Shown here: positions 33,638-42,965 of the stretch, one piece after another | Layout: the number at the start of each line of letters is the position of its first letter | Numbering within the stretch: position 1 is the stretch's first letter | Assembly (NCBI GenBank): GCA_964387935.1 | Contig: CAYLZN010000002.1 | Span: forward strand, 7,452-71,451 | Direction of reading: 5' to 3' | DNA from: CAYLZN01 sp964387935 | GTDB lineage: Bacteria > Acidobacteriota > Vicinamibacteria > Vicinamibacterales > JAFNAJ01 | DNA: 64,000 nt | Notes under the pieces: generated by a model | What the model was told of the DNA's origin: nothing | Databases searched by the model: none | Seen by the model: the letters and a program-made list of their open reading frames with translations, nothing else | Made by a program: the position numbers and the translations under genes

Positions 33638-36388
33638 GTGGTGACCACCGTCCACGTGATTGCGCACACGCACTGGGACCGCGAGTGGTACCTCACACGC
33701 GAGCAGTACCGCGCCAGGCTGGTCGACCTGATCGACCGCGTCGTCGATCGGATGGCGTCGGACCCCGAGTTCTCGACCTTCCACCTCGACGGCCAGACCG
33801 TGGTGCTCGAGGACTATCTCGAAGTGCGACCGGAGCGGGAGGCGGCGCTGCGTGCGCTCGTGCGCAGCGGACGCCTGCTCGTCGGGCCATGGTACGTGAT
33901 GCCGGACATGTTCCTGGTGAGCGGCGAGTCGATCGTGCGCAACCTCGCGCTCGGCCTGCGGATCGCGCACGACTTCGGCCGTGCGATGCGCATCGGCTAC
34001 ATGCCCGACCCCTTCGGTCACCTCGCGCAGATGCCACAGGTGCTGGCGGGAGTCGGTCTCGAGGGCGCCATCCTGTGGCGGGGGTTCGGTGGCCCGAGGT
34101 CCGAGTACCACTGGGAGGCGCCGGACGGCAGCCGCGCGCTGCTGCTGCACCTGCCGCGCGAGGGCTACTGCAACGGCCTCGGTCTGCCGGTGCTGCCGCC
34201 GGACCGCATGCGGACGGAGGCAGCGGCGGTGGTGGCGCGCGAGGCCGTGCGGTCGTCGCGCGGCCAGGTCCTCCTCATGGTGGGTGTCGATCACGTCGAG
34301 CCGCATCCGGCGCTGCTCGAGCTCGTGCGGGTCATCGATGCGTTGCCCGGGACTGCCGCGCGGCTGTCCACGCTGCCCGCGTACGTCGAAGCGACGCAAA
34401 CGGCCTCCGTGGCCGATGGCGGGCCGCTCGAGGTGATTCGCGGCGAGCTGCGAGTCGGTCACGACTACGCGTTCCTGCTCCCGGGGGTGTGGTCGGCGCG
34501 CACGTACCTGAAGCAGGCCAATGCGCGCACACAGCGCGAACTTGAGCACTGGGCCGAGCCGCTGTCGGTGTTCGCATCGCTGTGCGGCGCAGACCCGGTG
34601 CCGGGACTCCTCGGCTACGCCTGGAAGACGCTGCTCCAGAACCACCCGCACGACAGCATCTGCGGGTGCAGCATCGACGCGGTCCACGACGAAAACGTCA
34701 CGCGCTTCGCGCGGGCGCAGCAGGCGGCCGAGGTCGTGACGAGTCGCGGGGCACGGGAGATCGCCCGCCGGCTCGGTCCGGCGCCGGCCGGCAGGGTCCG
34801 CTGCGTCGCGCTCAACACCGACACGCACGCGTGGTCCGGCGTTCTCGAGACGGTCGTCGAGCTTCCCCTGGAACCCGCCCGGCAGGAGCGGGAGGTCGAT
34901 CCCGCCCAACTCGAGGAGCCGCTCGTCTTCTTCGGGCCGACGGCATCGGCTGCGGCCGTGACTGACGCGCACGGGCAGCCGCTCCGGTTCCAGGTCCTGG
35001 ACGAGCAGGAGTCCATCAGCCACCGGATGGCGCGGTATCTTCCGCCGGCCGCCATCCGCGTGCGCCGCGTGCGACTGCTGGCCGACGTGCGGCACGTGCC
35101 CGCGCTCGGGTATGCGGCGGTGGACGTCCACGTGGGAGCCGATCGCGGGAAAACCGTCGTGCCCGGGGCCCGGGCGTGGTGCGACGGGCGGGCACTCGAA
35201 AACGACCTGCTCCGCGTCGAGGTCCGGGACGATGGGGCGGTCGACGTCCTGGACAGGCGAACAGCGACCCGGTACTCAGGGGTGTTCGGCCTGGACGATG
35301 GCGGGGATGTCGGCGATGAGTACACCTACGCGCCGCCCGGGGACGATCTTCGCGTGACGAGTGCCGCGGCACGGGCCGTGCGCGTGTGCAGCCTGGAGCA
35401 CGGGCCGCTTCGGGCCGCGCTGGCGGTCGAGTTCGTGATGTCGATTCCGGCGGCCGCCACGGCCGACCGTTGCGCCCGCGCCCTCGCGCGTGTCGAGATG
35501 CCGGTGGTCCTGGAGATCCGCCTGAGCGCGGGAGCGCCCATCGTCGAAGGCCGCATCCGGCTCGAGAACCGCGCCCGCGATCACCGGCTGCGGGTCCTCT
35601 TCCCGACGGGGACGGCGGCGGTGGCCTCACATCGGGCCGACAGCGCCTTCGGGGTCGTCGAGCGGCCCACGGCGCCCGTCGTACCCGCCGGGGAACTGGT
35701 CGAAACGCCGGTCGCGGCCGCACCGATGCAGTCGTTCGTCGACGCGGGCGACGCGACACGGGGGGCCACGGTGATCACCGACGGGCTGGTCGAGTACGAA
35801 GTGGTGCCTCGGGACGATGGCGCGGCAATCGAGGTGACGCTCCTGCGTGCGGTTGGCGACCTCTCGCGCGACGACCTGTCCACGCGGCGCGGTCACGCAG
35901 GCCCCGGACTGGCGACCCCGGGGGCGCAGTGCCTCGGCGCACACGCGTTCCGTGTGGCGTTCGCGCCGCGGGGGCTGCCTCCGGCGCCGAAGGACCTGTA
36001 CGCGGTCGCGCGCTCGGTCGTCTCGCCACCCCGGGTGTTCTCACCGTGCGGCGGGAGCGGCGAGCTTCCGCCGTCGGGATCGTTCCTGCGCGTCTCGGCG
36101 GACCCTGACGCGGACCTGGTCCTGAGCGCGTGCAAGCGCGCGGATGCGGGTGAGGGCATCGTGCTGCGGGTGTTCAACGCGGGCGATCGGCCGCAGACGA
36201 TCGCGGTCACGTCCGCGGACAGGCTGGACGCCGCGTGGCGCGTGGACCTCGCGGAGCATGGGGTCCGAGCGTGCGCGCTGACTGAGACGGGCGCCGAGGT
36301 GACGGTTGGCGCCCACCGGATCGAGACGCTCCTGCTTCGCGGGCAGGGGCAGGCGTCGGGCGCGCGCGCAGGTATCATGATAATCTGA
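33638..36388 (+). CDS. GH38 alpha-mannosidase, MngB-like
   Basis: 916 residues from GTG 33638 (or GTG 33641). No signal peptide, so cytoplasmic. HTHWDREWY gives Zn ligands His12 and Asp14; GYMPDPFGH carries the nucleophile Asp124; NHPHDSICG provides His338 and Asp339. The opening (AHTHWDREWYLT, LDGQTVVLEDYLEVRPE, VGPWYVMPD) is very like E. coli MngB, a mannosylglycerate-type alpha-mannosidase, rather than lysosomal enzymes. Middle and C-terminal beta domains are full length. Acting after the importer encoded just upstream, it would release mannose from the imported alpha-mannoside. The C-terminal end (SGARAGIMII) runs up to the promoter of the next TA pair. Confidence 0.9.
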   Translation: MVTTVHVIAHTHWDREWYLTREQYRARLVDLIDRVVDRMASDPEFSTFHLDGQTVVLEDYLEVRPEREAALRALVRSGRLLVGPWYVMPDMFLVSGESIVRNLALGLRIAHDFGRAMRIGYMPDPFGHLAQMPQVLAGVGLEGAILWRGFGGPRSEYHWEAPDGSRALLLHLPREGYCNGLGLPVLPPDRMRTEAAAVVAREAVRSSRGQVLLMVGVDHVEPHPALLELVRVIDALPGTAARLSTLPAYVEATQTASVADGGPLEVIRGELRVGHDYAFLLPGVWSARTYLKQANARTQRELEHWAEPLSVFASLCGADPVPGLLGYAWKTLLQNHPHDSICGCSIDAVHDENVTRFARAQQAAEVVTSRGAREIARRLGPAPAGRVRCVALNTDTHAWSGVLETVVELPLEPARQEREVDPAQLEEPLVFFGPTASAAAVTDAHGQPLRFQVLDEQESISHRMARYLPPAAIRVRRVRLLADVRHVPALGYAAVDVHVGADRGKTVVPGARAWCDGRALENDLLRVEVRDDGAVDVLDRRTATRYSGVFGLDDGGDVGDEYTYAPPGDDLRVTSAAARAVRVCSLEHGPLRAALAVEFVMSIPAAATADRCARALARVEMPVVLEIRLSAGAPIVEGRIRLENRARDHRLRVLFPTGTAAVASHRADSAFGVVERPTAPVVPAGELVETPVAAAPMQSFVDAGDATRGATVITDGLVEYEVVPRDDGAAIEVTLLRAVGDLSRDDLSTRRGHAGPGLATPGAQCLGAHAFRVAFAPRGLPPAPKDLYAVARSVVSPPRVFSPCGGSGELPPSGSFLRVSADPDADLVLSACKRADAGEGIVLRVFNAGDRPQTIAVTSADRLDAAWRVDLAEHGVRACALTETGAEVTVGAHRIETLLLRGQGQASGARAGIMII
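36373..36382. promoter_or_regulatory. Palindrome TATCATGATA, probable TA operator
   Basis: A perfect 10-bp palindrome 10 bases before the Phd-type start at 36393, overlapping the last codons of the GH38 gene. TATCAT or GATAAT could serve as a -10 box. An AT-rich island in otherwise GC-rich DNA. Confidence 0.45.
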
Positions 36389-36392
36389 TTTT

Positions 36393-36662
36393 ATGACAAC
36401 CTCCGTGTCCGCGACCGAGGCGGCAAGGACGTTCTCGGATCTCCTGAACCGGATCCGCTACCGGGGCGAGGAGTTCGTCGTTGAGCGCAACGGCGAGACC
36501 ATCTGTCGCATGGTGCCTGCCGCGCCGGCGATGCGCCTCACCCTGGCGGAACTCGTCTCCGTGCTGCAGGCGCTGCCGAAGCCGGACGCGGCCTTCGCCT
36601 CCGCCGTGCAACGTGCGGCGCGCGCCCCGCGTCGTCTGCCCCGCTCACCATGGGAACGCTGA
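36393..36662 (+). CDS. Phd/YefM-type antitoxin
   Basis: 89 residues: SATEAARTFSDLLNRIRYRGEEFVVERNGETICRMVP in pieces is the Phd fold (strand, helix, FVVERNGE hairpin). A second half rich in Leu and Pro would bind the toxin. It overlaps the VapC start by 13 bases. The palindrome at 36373 is its likely operator. No ribosome site precedes the ATG. Confidence 0.85.
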   Translation: MTTSVSATEAARTFSDLLNRIRYRGEEFVVERNGETICRMVPAAPAMRLTLAELVSVLQALPKPDAAFASAVQRAARAPRRLPRSPWER

Positions 36663-37051
36663 TCGACTCCTCGGTTCTGGTGGCTGCAGAGAAGGAGCAA
36701 CTCGTTCTTGGAGAGGCCCTGCTTCCGTATGCCGACGAGCCGGTCGGCATCGCGGCCATCACAGCGTCCGAACTCCTGCACGGGGTTCATCGGGCCAGGA
36801 CGGCGGCGCAGCGACACCGGCGCGAGACCTTCGTCGAACGCGTGCTGGCCGTGTTGCCCGTGCTCCCGTTCGACCTCGTCACCGCACGGATTCACGCGTC
36901 CCTCTGGGCAGGGCTGGCCGCAAAGGGCACCCTCGTCGGTGCTCACGATCTCCTCATCGCCGCGACGGCCATCGGCGCGGGCTATCGCGTGGTGACGCGC
37001 GACCGCCGCAGTTTCGCGCGAATCCCCGGGCTGGATGCGCTCGTGCTCTGA
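36650..37051 (+). CDS. VapC-type PIN-domain toxin
   Basis: 133 residues (MGTLIDSSVLVAAE). PIN acidic residues are present: Asp6, Glu41 in ITASELLHG, Asp100 in VGAHDLLIAATA and Asp118 in VVTRDRRSF. This is a standard Mg-dependent RNase toxin of the VapC family, translationally coupled to the overlapping antitoxin gene. Complete. Confidence 0.9.
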   Translation: MGTLIDSSVLVAAEKEQLVLGEALLPYADEPVGIAAITASELLHGVHRARTAAQRHRRETFVERVLAVLPVLPFDLVTARIHASLWAGLAAKGTLVGAHDLLIAATAIGAGYRVVTRDRRSFARIPGLDALVL

Positions 37052-37053
37052 GG

Positions 37054-38439
37054 TCAGCGTCCTGTCGTCATCGAGACGGGCGCGCCGTCTGCGGGGATGG
37101 CGAGTTCGCCTGTCCACTCGAACTGGTTGGGCCCCGGGAGGTAGTCGTCGCCCAACTGGAACACGCGGTTGATCCTGGTCAGGTGCGCACGGCCCGATCC
37201 TGGCGGCAGCGGAGGATCCTCTTTGCGGGGCGGCTGCGTGTACGCCCGCCACCGCAGCGCACGTGGGCGACTGACCCCGATGGGCCCGGCGACGGCCGTC
37301 CGGAAGCAGCCGTACGGCCGTTCGACCTTCTGTCGGCCACCGCCCAGCGGGACGCGGAACTCCGGGAGCAGGCCGTCCGAGGGGGACCAGGCCAGGCTGC
37401 CGTCCTCTGCCGCGAACCCGACGTCGAGAGCGATGACCGCAGCCTCCGTCACGCCGCACGCCTCGACGTACACGAACCGGCGGGGATCCGGCACCTTACC
37501 CGAGCCGGGCCGGGCTGCGGGATCCACGCGTCCCTCGCGCTCGAGTTCCTCGCTGCTCACGCGATAGAGCCACGGAGAGGCGTCCATGACCACCTCGCGC
37601 GACGCGTTCGCGATCTGGAACCCCGTTGGCGCCAGCGCAAAGCGGTACGGCGCGCCTCCCCGGTCGCTCACCATGTTGTTCTCCGTGACGACGTGCAGCA
37701 CCGGGTGCCCGCCCTCGTGCGCGCCTTCAAAGGGCAGGTACTTGTGATCCGGGCCCTGGTATTCCTCGGCGAGCACTCGTCCGGTTGCGTCGATCTCGAC
37801 GCCGTACACGTATTCGATGTCCGTCAGCCGTCCCCACGTGGCCATGAGCCGATCCGGTGGCGTGCCGCCGTCCTCGTTGGAGAAGATCACCGAGTAGTGG
37901 ATCCACGTGCCGCGCGGCGAGGGTTCGGTGCTGGACCACACGACCATCGGCAGGTCGCTGAACCGTTCGAGCGAGTCCGGCCGGGCGTGAATGATCGGGC
38001 TGTGCGAGAGCGCGGCGAACTCCGGAGAGTCCGGCCCGACGACCTGGGCTTCGACCCGCGTGACGGCCACCGCCCCGACCAGCGGGGCCGGCGTCTTCTC
38101 GTCGAGAGAGACGGACACCTCGTGCGTGCCAGGACCGGGCGCACCGAGCCCGATGCGCGAGGTGAAGGTCGGGCCGTGCGGGACGACCAGGTGCTGCGAG
38201 TAGCGCCCGTTGAGTTCGACCCGCAGCACGGCCCCTTCCTCTCCGCGACGTGCCCACGAGCACCGGCTGCACTGGACCTCCAGCACCAGCACGATCTCAG
38301 CGGGCGCCGACAGCGTGACCCGCGCGGTCGCGAGCGGAGTGGGTCCGGCCACCGCCCGCCCGGGGGTCGCCTGGCCGTGGCCGGGCAGGAGCGCGCCCAG
38401 CACGACGAACACGGGTGCCAGTCGTTGTCGTTGTGTCAT
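37054..38439 (-). CDS. Secreted protein of unknown function
   Basis: 461 residues from ATG 38439. The first 28 residues (LAPVFVVLGALLPGHGQA) look like a signal peptide. The mature part is beta-rich: VTLSAPAEIVLVLEVQCSRCSW, VGAVAVTRVEAQVVG, MVVWSSTEPSPRGTWIHYSVIFSNEDGGTP, EEYQGPDHKYLPFEGAHEGGHPVLHVVTENNMV. I do not recognise a named family; its position next to sugar-uptake genes suggests an extracellular carbohydrate-related role. Its -10 (TATACT, minus) stands 13 bases before the ATG and overlaps the -10 of the divergent ATPase gene. Confidence 0.65.
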   Translation of the reverse strand: MTQRQRLAPVFVVLGALLPGHGQATPGRAVAGPTPLATARVTLSAPAEIVLVLEVQCSRCSWARRGEEGAVLRVELNGRYSQHLVVPHGPTFTSRIGLGAPGPGTHEVSVSLDEKTPAPLVGAVAVTRVEAQVVGPDSPEFAALSHSPIIHARPDSLERFSDLPMVVWSSTEPSPRGTWIHYSVIFSNEDGGTPPDRLMATWGRLTDIEYVYGVEIDATGRVLAEEYQGPDHKYLPFEGAHEGGHPVLHVVTENNMVSDRGGAPYRFALAPTGFQIANASREVVMDASPWLYRVSSEELEREGRVDPAARPGSGKVPDPRRFVYVEACGVTEAAVIALDVGFAAEDGSLAWSPSDGLLPEFRVPLGGGRQKVERPYGCFRTAVAGPIGVSRPRALRWRAYTQPPRKEDPPLPPGSGRAHLTRINRVFQLGDDYLPGPNQFEWTGELAIPADGAPVSMTTGR

Positions 38440-38452
38440 GAGGACGTGATGC

Positions 38453-38460
38453 AGTATAGA
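38453..38460. promoter_or_regulatory. Overlapping divergent -10 boxes
   Basis: The plus strand reads TATAGA at 38455-38460, 19 bases before the ATPase ATG at 38480. The minus strand reads TATACT over 38458-38453, 13 bases before the ATG at 38439. The two genes appear to share one bidirectional promoter. Confidence 0.45.
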
Positions 38461-38479
38461 CTGGCGTCTCCGGTCACGC

Positions 38480-39550
38480 ATGCGTGTCTGCTTCGAGCGT
38501 GTCACGAAACGCTTCGGGTCGCACCTGGCGCTGCGCGAGGTCGATCTGGAGGTGCTCGCGGGCGAGTGCCTCGTGCTCCTCGGGCCGTCCGGCTGCGGCA
38601 AGACGACGCTGCTCCGGCTGGTCGCGGGCCTCGAATCGGCCGACACGGGCCGCATCCTCATCGGCAACCGCGTCGTCAACAACATCCCGCCGGCTGAGCG
38701 CGACGTCGCGATGGTGTTCCAGAACTACGCGCTGTATCCGAACCTCACGGTGTTCGAGAACATCGCGTTTCCGCTCGTCGCGCGCCGCGTGGACGCGACC
38801 GAGACCCGTCGACGCGTGCAGCAGGCCGCCGAGCGGCTCGAGCTCACGACCTGCCTCGACCGTCGGCCGGGCCAGCTCTCTGGCGGCCAGCAGCAGCGGG
38901 TCGCGCTGGCACGGGCCATCGTCCGGAGTCCGGCCGTCTACCTCATGGACGAGCCGCTATCGAACCTGGACGCCCAGCTTCGCGTCCAAACCCGATCGGA
39001 ACTCAAGCGCCTCCAGCAGGACCTCGGCACGACGACGATCTACGTGACGCACGACCAGGAGGAGGCGATGACGCTGGGGCGCCGGGTCGTGATCCTGCGC
39101 CAGGGGCGTATCGAGCAGGCCGGGCCGCCGCTCGAGCTCTACCGTACACCGGCCAACCGCTTCGTCGCGGAGTTCCTCGGCAGCCCGGCGATCAACCTGT
39201 GGCCCGGCCGGCTGGTGAACGGAGGTGATGTGGACGCCGCGGGCGCGCGGATTGCGTTGACTCCGGCACAACAGGCAAGCCTCGCCGGCGTGCCCGGGTT
39301 CAGCGTGGGCGTCAGGCCCGAGCACATCCGGCTCAGCCCGGCAGCGTCGGCCGGCTGGGCCGAAGCTCGGGTGCTCATCGTCGAGCCGATTGGCAACGAC
39401 ACGATCGTGATCATGACGAGCGGAGACATTCGGGTCGTGGCCCGTGCCGGCGGGGACGCCGTCTTCCAGCCCGGGCAGCCGGTGTGGTTCTCCGTGGAGT
39501 CCGGGAGGGCGTTGTACTTCGAGGGCGAGTCCGGGACGCGGGTCCACTGA
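38480..39550 (+). CDS. ABC importer ATPase, MsmX/UgpC type
   Basis: 356 residues: GPSGCGKTT Walker A, MVFQNYALYPNLTVFENIAFPL Q-loop block, LSGGQQQR signature, VYLMDEPLSNLD Walker B, VTHDQEEAMTLG H-loop, and a C-terminal OB-type regulatory domain (VGVRPEHIRLSP). This is the CUT1 sugar-importer ATPase. No other permease in the window lacks an ATPase except the 30477/32807 pair, so it most likely energises that system even though a TA pair and a divergent gene lie between. Confidence 0.9.
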   Translation: MRVCFERVTKRFGSHLALREVDLEVLAGECLVLLGPSGCGKTTLLRLVAGLESADTGRILIGNRVVNNIPPAERDVAMVFQNYALYPNLTVFENIAFPLVARRVDATETRRRVQQAAERLELTTCLDRRPGQLSGGQQQRVALARAIVRSPAVYLMDEPLSNLDAQLRVQTRSELKRLQQDLGTTTIYVTHDQEEAMTLGRRVVILRQGRIEQAGPPLELYRTPANRFVAEFLGSPAINLWPGRLVNGGDVDAAGARIALTPAQQASLAGVPGFSVGVRPEHIRLSPAASAGWAEARVLIVEPIGNDTIVIMTSGDIRVVARAGGDAVFQPGQPVWFSVESGRALYFEGESGTRVH

Positions 39551-39578
39551 GCGCCCGGAGGCGATTCGCGCAACGCCA

Positions 39579-39607
39579 TTGACAGGCCGCATCGGAGGGG
39601 GTAGCGT
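39579..39607 (+). promoter_or_regulatory. Promoter of the TonB-receptor gene
   Basis: TTGACA at 39579-39584, 17 bases, then TAGCGT at 39602-39607. This is the best -35/-10 pair in the window. It stands 68 bases before the ATG at 39676, which also has GGGAGGGA as ribosome site. Confidence 0.5.
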
Positions 39608-39675
39608 TTCGCCCGATCTCGAGCAAGACGTTCAGCGAACGAACATCCTTCGGCCGGGTGGCCGGGAGGGATCCC

Positions 39676-42600
39676 ATGAGACGAGTTCAGCTCTTCCTGG
39701 CTGCACTGCTCCTGTTCGCAGCCTGCAGTCCGGCTCTTGCGCAGGTCGACCGGGCCACGCTGAGCGGCATCGTGAGAGACGCGGGTGGCGCCGTGCTGCC
39801 GGGCGTGACGGTGACGGTGACCAACCTTGCGACCAATGTCGCGACGACCCAGCAGACCACGGAGAGTGGCTCCTACCTCGTGGTGAACCTCATCCCCGGT
39901 CGGTACCAGCTCGACCTGGAACTGGCGGGGTTCAAGAAGAGCACGCAGCCGCTCACGCTCGAGGTGGCCCAGCGGGGCCGCATCGACGTGACGCTGGAGA
40001 TCGGCTCGTTCGAGGAGAGCGTGACCGTCGCGGAGACGACGCAGATCCTGAACACGAGCGACGCCACGCTGGGCGCGGTCATCCCGCAGGCGCAGGTGGC
40101 GAACCTGCCGCTGGCCATCCGCAACTGGGACGACCTGCTCGCCCTCGTGCCCGGCGTGCAGGGCGACCGTTACACCGAGCAGGGCGGCGGCACCTCGTTC
40201 GGGCGGACGGGCGGCGTCAACGTGCACGGCACGCGGTCGCTGCAGAACAACTTCCTGCTCGACGGCGTGGACAACAACAGCATCTCCACCAACGTGCAGG
40301 AACTGACGACGCAGGTGTCGCGGCCGTCGGTGGATGCCATTCAGGAATTCAAGGTCGTGACCAGCCCGTACTCGGCGGAGTATGGCAGATCGCCGGGCGC
40401 GGCCGTCAGCGTCTCGACCAAGTCCGGCACGAACAACTTCCGCGGGACCGTGTACGAGTACTTCCGCAACGAGTCGATGGACACCATCGACTTCTTCTCG
40501 AAGCGCGCGGGCTCGCCGAAGCCGGACAACAGCCAGAACCAGTTCGGCGGCAACCTGGGCGGGCCGATCCTCAAGAACAACGCGTTCTTCTTCGTGGACT
40601 ACGAGGGCACGCGCATCGCGCGCGGCGTCTCGAGGCTGACGCGGGTGCCGACCGCCAACGAGCGGGCGGGCATCTTCACCTCGACGATCCGGGACCCGCT
40701 GACGGGGCTGCCCTTCCCGGACAACACGATTCCGGCGAATCGCATCGACCCCTACGCGAAGAACATCATCGCGCTCGTGCCGCTGCCGACCCAGGCCGGG
40801 GCGAACAACTTCTTCCGCAACGCCGACCTCGTGGACGATGCCGATCGTCTGCTGGGCCGCGTGGACTGGCGGCCGAACACGACCGACAGCATCTTCGGGC
40901 GGTACATGTATTCGAACCGCACCCGGGAGATCCCGGGCGCCTTCGGGGGCGTGGTCGACGGCACCGGCACGTCGGCGTTCGGCAATCAGGAGATGAAGAC
41001 CAATGCGTTCGTCGGCGGGTGGACCCGCATCTTCTCGTCCACCATCGTCAACGAGTTCCGGTTGTCGTGGTCGCATGCGAACTCGACGGCGGTCCACCAG
41101 GCGTTCGGCATCGCGCCGCCCCCGGAGGCGACCATTCCGGGGACGATCACCGATCCGCTGGTGGCCGGCGGCTTCCCCGGCATCACGATCGACGGGTACT
41201 TCGGTGGGTCGGGTCTCGGTCGCATCGGGTCGCCCGACTTCCTGCCGAAGTTCCAGCGGACGGATCAGCTCGAGTTCATCAACACGACGTCATGGCTGCG
41301 CGGCAACCACGCGTTCAAGTTCGGCGCCGACATCATCGCGCCGATGAAGAACGAGTACCAGGACGTGCCGGCCATGCGTGGCTCGATGCGGTTCCGCAAC
41401 ACGTTCACGGGGAACTCGATGGCCGACTACCTGCTCGGCTACGTGGCTGACTTTCAGCTGTCGAACGTGTGGGTGGTGGATCAGCGTCACTGGGCGACCT
41501 CGTTCTTCATCCAGGACGACTGGAAGGTCACCGACAAGCTCTCGGTCAACCTCGGGCTGCGGTACGATTTCATCACGCCCGCGCTCGAGGCGAGCGACGC
41601 CCAGACGAACTTCAACCCGGAGGGTGCGGGGAGCCTCGTGTTCGCCACCGGCGGATCGCTCGAAGATCGGGGGCTGGTGAAGGCGGACACGAACAACTGG
41701 GCGCCGCGCGTTGGTGTCGTGTACCAGCTGGATGCCAAGACGGTGTTGCGCGGCGGGTACGGCAAGTTCTACAACCTGTTCGACCGGGTCGGCAGCGAGG
41801 ACCAGCTCGCGCTGAACCTGCCGGGCCTGGTCAACAAGGTGTATCCCACCGCCAACACCACCACCGGGCCGGTGTTCCTGCTGAAGAACGGCCTCCCGTC
41901 GAACCTGACCCCGCCCAACCTCGATCCGAACGCGGGGCAACTGCGCACCGTGCGCCTGCGTGCCGTCACCGTGGACGCGCCCAAGAGCACCTTCACCCAG
42001 GCGAGCATCGGCTTCCAGCGTGAGCTGTTCTACAACATGGTCGTGACCGCCGATGGCGTGTGGACGTGGGGCGACAATCTGGCGTCGCTCGTCAACCTGA
42101 ACCAGCCATTCCCGAGCGCGGCCGGGGCCGCCGACGCGCGCGGCGCGACGCCCTATCCCCTGTTTGGGCCCTTCATCGAATGGCGCCAGCAGAACGGGGA
42201 ATCGGAGTACAAGGGCATCGACCTGGGGCTCGAGCGCCGGTTCGCGAACGGCTACGGCTTCGGCATGTCGTACACCCTGGGCGATTCGAAGGACAACACC
42301 TCGGAGCACCTGAGCACGCAGGGCTCTGCCTCGTTCCCCCAGAACTCGCGCAACCTGGACGACTGGTACGGTCCCAGCGACTACGACGTGCGCCATCGCC
42401 TCGCCCTCAACTTCGTCGTCGAGCCTCCCCTGGGCGACAGCTGGATCGGCCGCGACTGGACCGTGTCGGGCATCTACACGTGGCGTTCTGGCCGGCCCTA
42501 CATGGTGCTTCAGGGCAACAACAACGTCGGGACGAGCATGACGGGGCTGCCCAACCAGATCAGCGACGACACGAAAGGTCCGGAGACGGTGGAGAAGTGG

Positions 42601-42888
42601 TTCAACACGGCGGCGTTCCAGGCCGTGACCTCCGGCACCTTCGGCAACGTGCCGCGGAACGGCATGCGGGGCCCAGACTGGAAGGATTTTTCGATGGCCA
42701 TCCAGCGGCGCATCGCGTTCACCGATCGCATGGCGCTGTCGCTGCGGTGGGACATCTTCAACGTGTTCAACACGACCAACTTCGGGATCCCGAACCGCAA
42801 CATCGCCGATGCGGCCGTGTTCGGAACGATCTCGAGCCTGGCCGGCGATCCGCGCACGATGCAGTTGTCGGCGCGATTCACGTTCTAA
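39676..42888 (+). CDS. TonB-dependent receptor with carboxypeptidase-regulatory-like domain
   Basis: 1070 residues from ATG 39676. Signal peptide to about residue 22 (LLLFAACSPALA), then the N-terminal CarboxypepD_reg-like beta-sandwich (LSGIVRDAGGAVLPGVTVTVTNL, YLVVNLIPGRYQLDLELAGF), a plug domain (RNWDDLLALVPGVQG, NNFLLDGVDNN, IQEFKVVTSPYSAEYG) and an outer-membrane barrel ending in LSARFTF with the terminal Phe expected for barrel assembly. This is the Oar-like type abundant in Acidobacteriota. It probably imports oligosaccharides or other large solutes for the neighbouring sugar systems. A strong hairpin follows its stop. Confidence 0.93.
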   Translation: MRRVQLFLAALLLFAACSPALAQVDRATLSGIVRDAGGAVLPGVTVTVTNLATNVATTQQTTESGSYLVVNLIPGRYQLDLELAGFKKSTQPLTLEVAQRGRIDVTLEIGSFEESVTVAETTQILNTSDATLGAVIPQAQVANLPLAIRNWDDLLALVPGVQGDRYTEQGGGTSFGRTGGVNVHGTRSLQNNFLLDGVDNNSISTNVQELTTQVSRPSVDAIQEFKVVTSPYSAEYGRSPGAAVSVSTKSGTNNFRGTVYEYFRNESMDTIDFFSKRAGSPKPDNSQNQFGGNLGGPILKNNAFFFVDYEGTRIARGVSRLTRVPTANERAGIFTSTIRDPLTGLPFPDNTIPANRIDPYAKNIIALVPLPTQAGANNFFRNADLVDDADRLLGRVDWRPNTTDSIFGRYMYSNRTREIPGAFGGVVDGTGTSAFGNQEMKTNAFVGGWTRIFSSTIVNEFRLSWSHANSTAVHQAFGIAPPPEATIPGTITDPLVAGGFPGITIDGYFGGSGLGRIGSPDFLPKFQRTDQLEFINTTSWLRGNHAFKFGADIIAPMKNEYQDVPAMRGSMRFRNTFTGNSMADYLLGYVADFQLSNVWVVDQRHWATSFFIQDDWKVTDKLSVNLGLRYDFITPALEASDAQTNFNPEGAGSLVFATGGSLEDRGLVKADTNNWAPRVGVVYQLDAKTVLRGGYGKFYNLFDRVGSEDQLALNLPGLVNKVYPTANTTTGPVFLLKNGLPSNLTPPNLDPNAGQLRTVRLRAVTVDAPKSTFTQASIGFQRELFYNMVVTADGVWTWGDNLASLVNLNQPFPSAAGAADARGATPYPLFGPFIEWRQQNGESEYKGIDLGLERRFANGYGFGMSYTLGDSKDNTSEHLSTQGSASFPQNSRNLDDWYGPSDYDVRHRLALNFVVEPPLGDSWIGRDWTVSGIYTWRSGRPYMVLQGNNNVGTSMTGLPNQISDDTKGPETVEKWFNTAAFQAVTSGTFGNVPRNGMRGPDWKDFSMAIQRRIAFTDRMALSLRWDIFNVFNTTNFGIPNRNIADAAVFGTISSLAGDPRTMQLSARFTF

Positions 42889-42891
42889 GAA

Positions 42892-42951
42892 CAGGCGCAG
42901 GGCGCAAGGCCCGGGGCTCGGGCTGGCCCCGGGCCTTGGCCCTGCGCCCTG
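42892..42951 (+). terminator. Long GC-rich hairpin after TonB receptor
   Basis: Arms 42892-42916 and 42927-42951 pair along about 24 bases with two one-base bulges around a 10-base loop. It begins 3 bases after the receptor stop codon. There is no U-run, so it may be a transcript-stabilising hairpin as much as a terminator. The next gene starts 14 bases later at TTG 42966. Confidence 0.6.
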
Positions 42952-42965
42952 AGCCCGAATCTCCC

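Noticed and set aside
32951..35131. A 726-codon minus-strand frame opposite MalG and GH38
   Set aside because: Same reason: composition-driven open frame, while the plus strand carries clear family motifs throughout.
38480..39550. ATPase considered as partner of the FbpABC-like importer
   Set aside because: That operon has its own ATPase (21963), whereas the CUT1 pair at 30477/32807 has none.
42892..42951. Hairpin considered as a riboswitch for the following dehydrogenase
   Set aside because: It is a simple long stem with a 10-base loop directly after a stop codon and has no multi-helix core.
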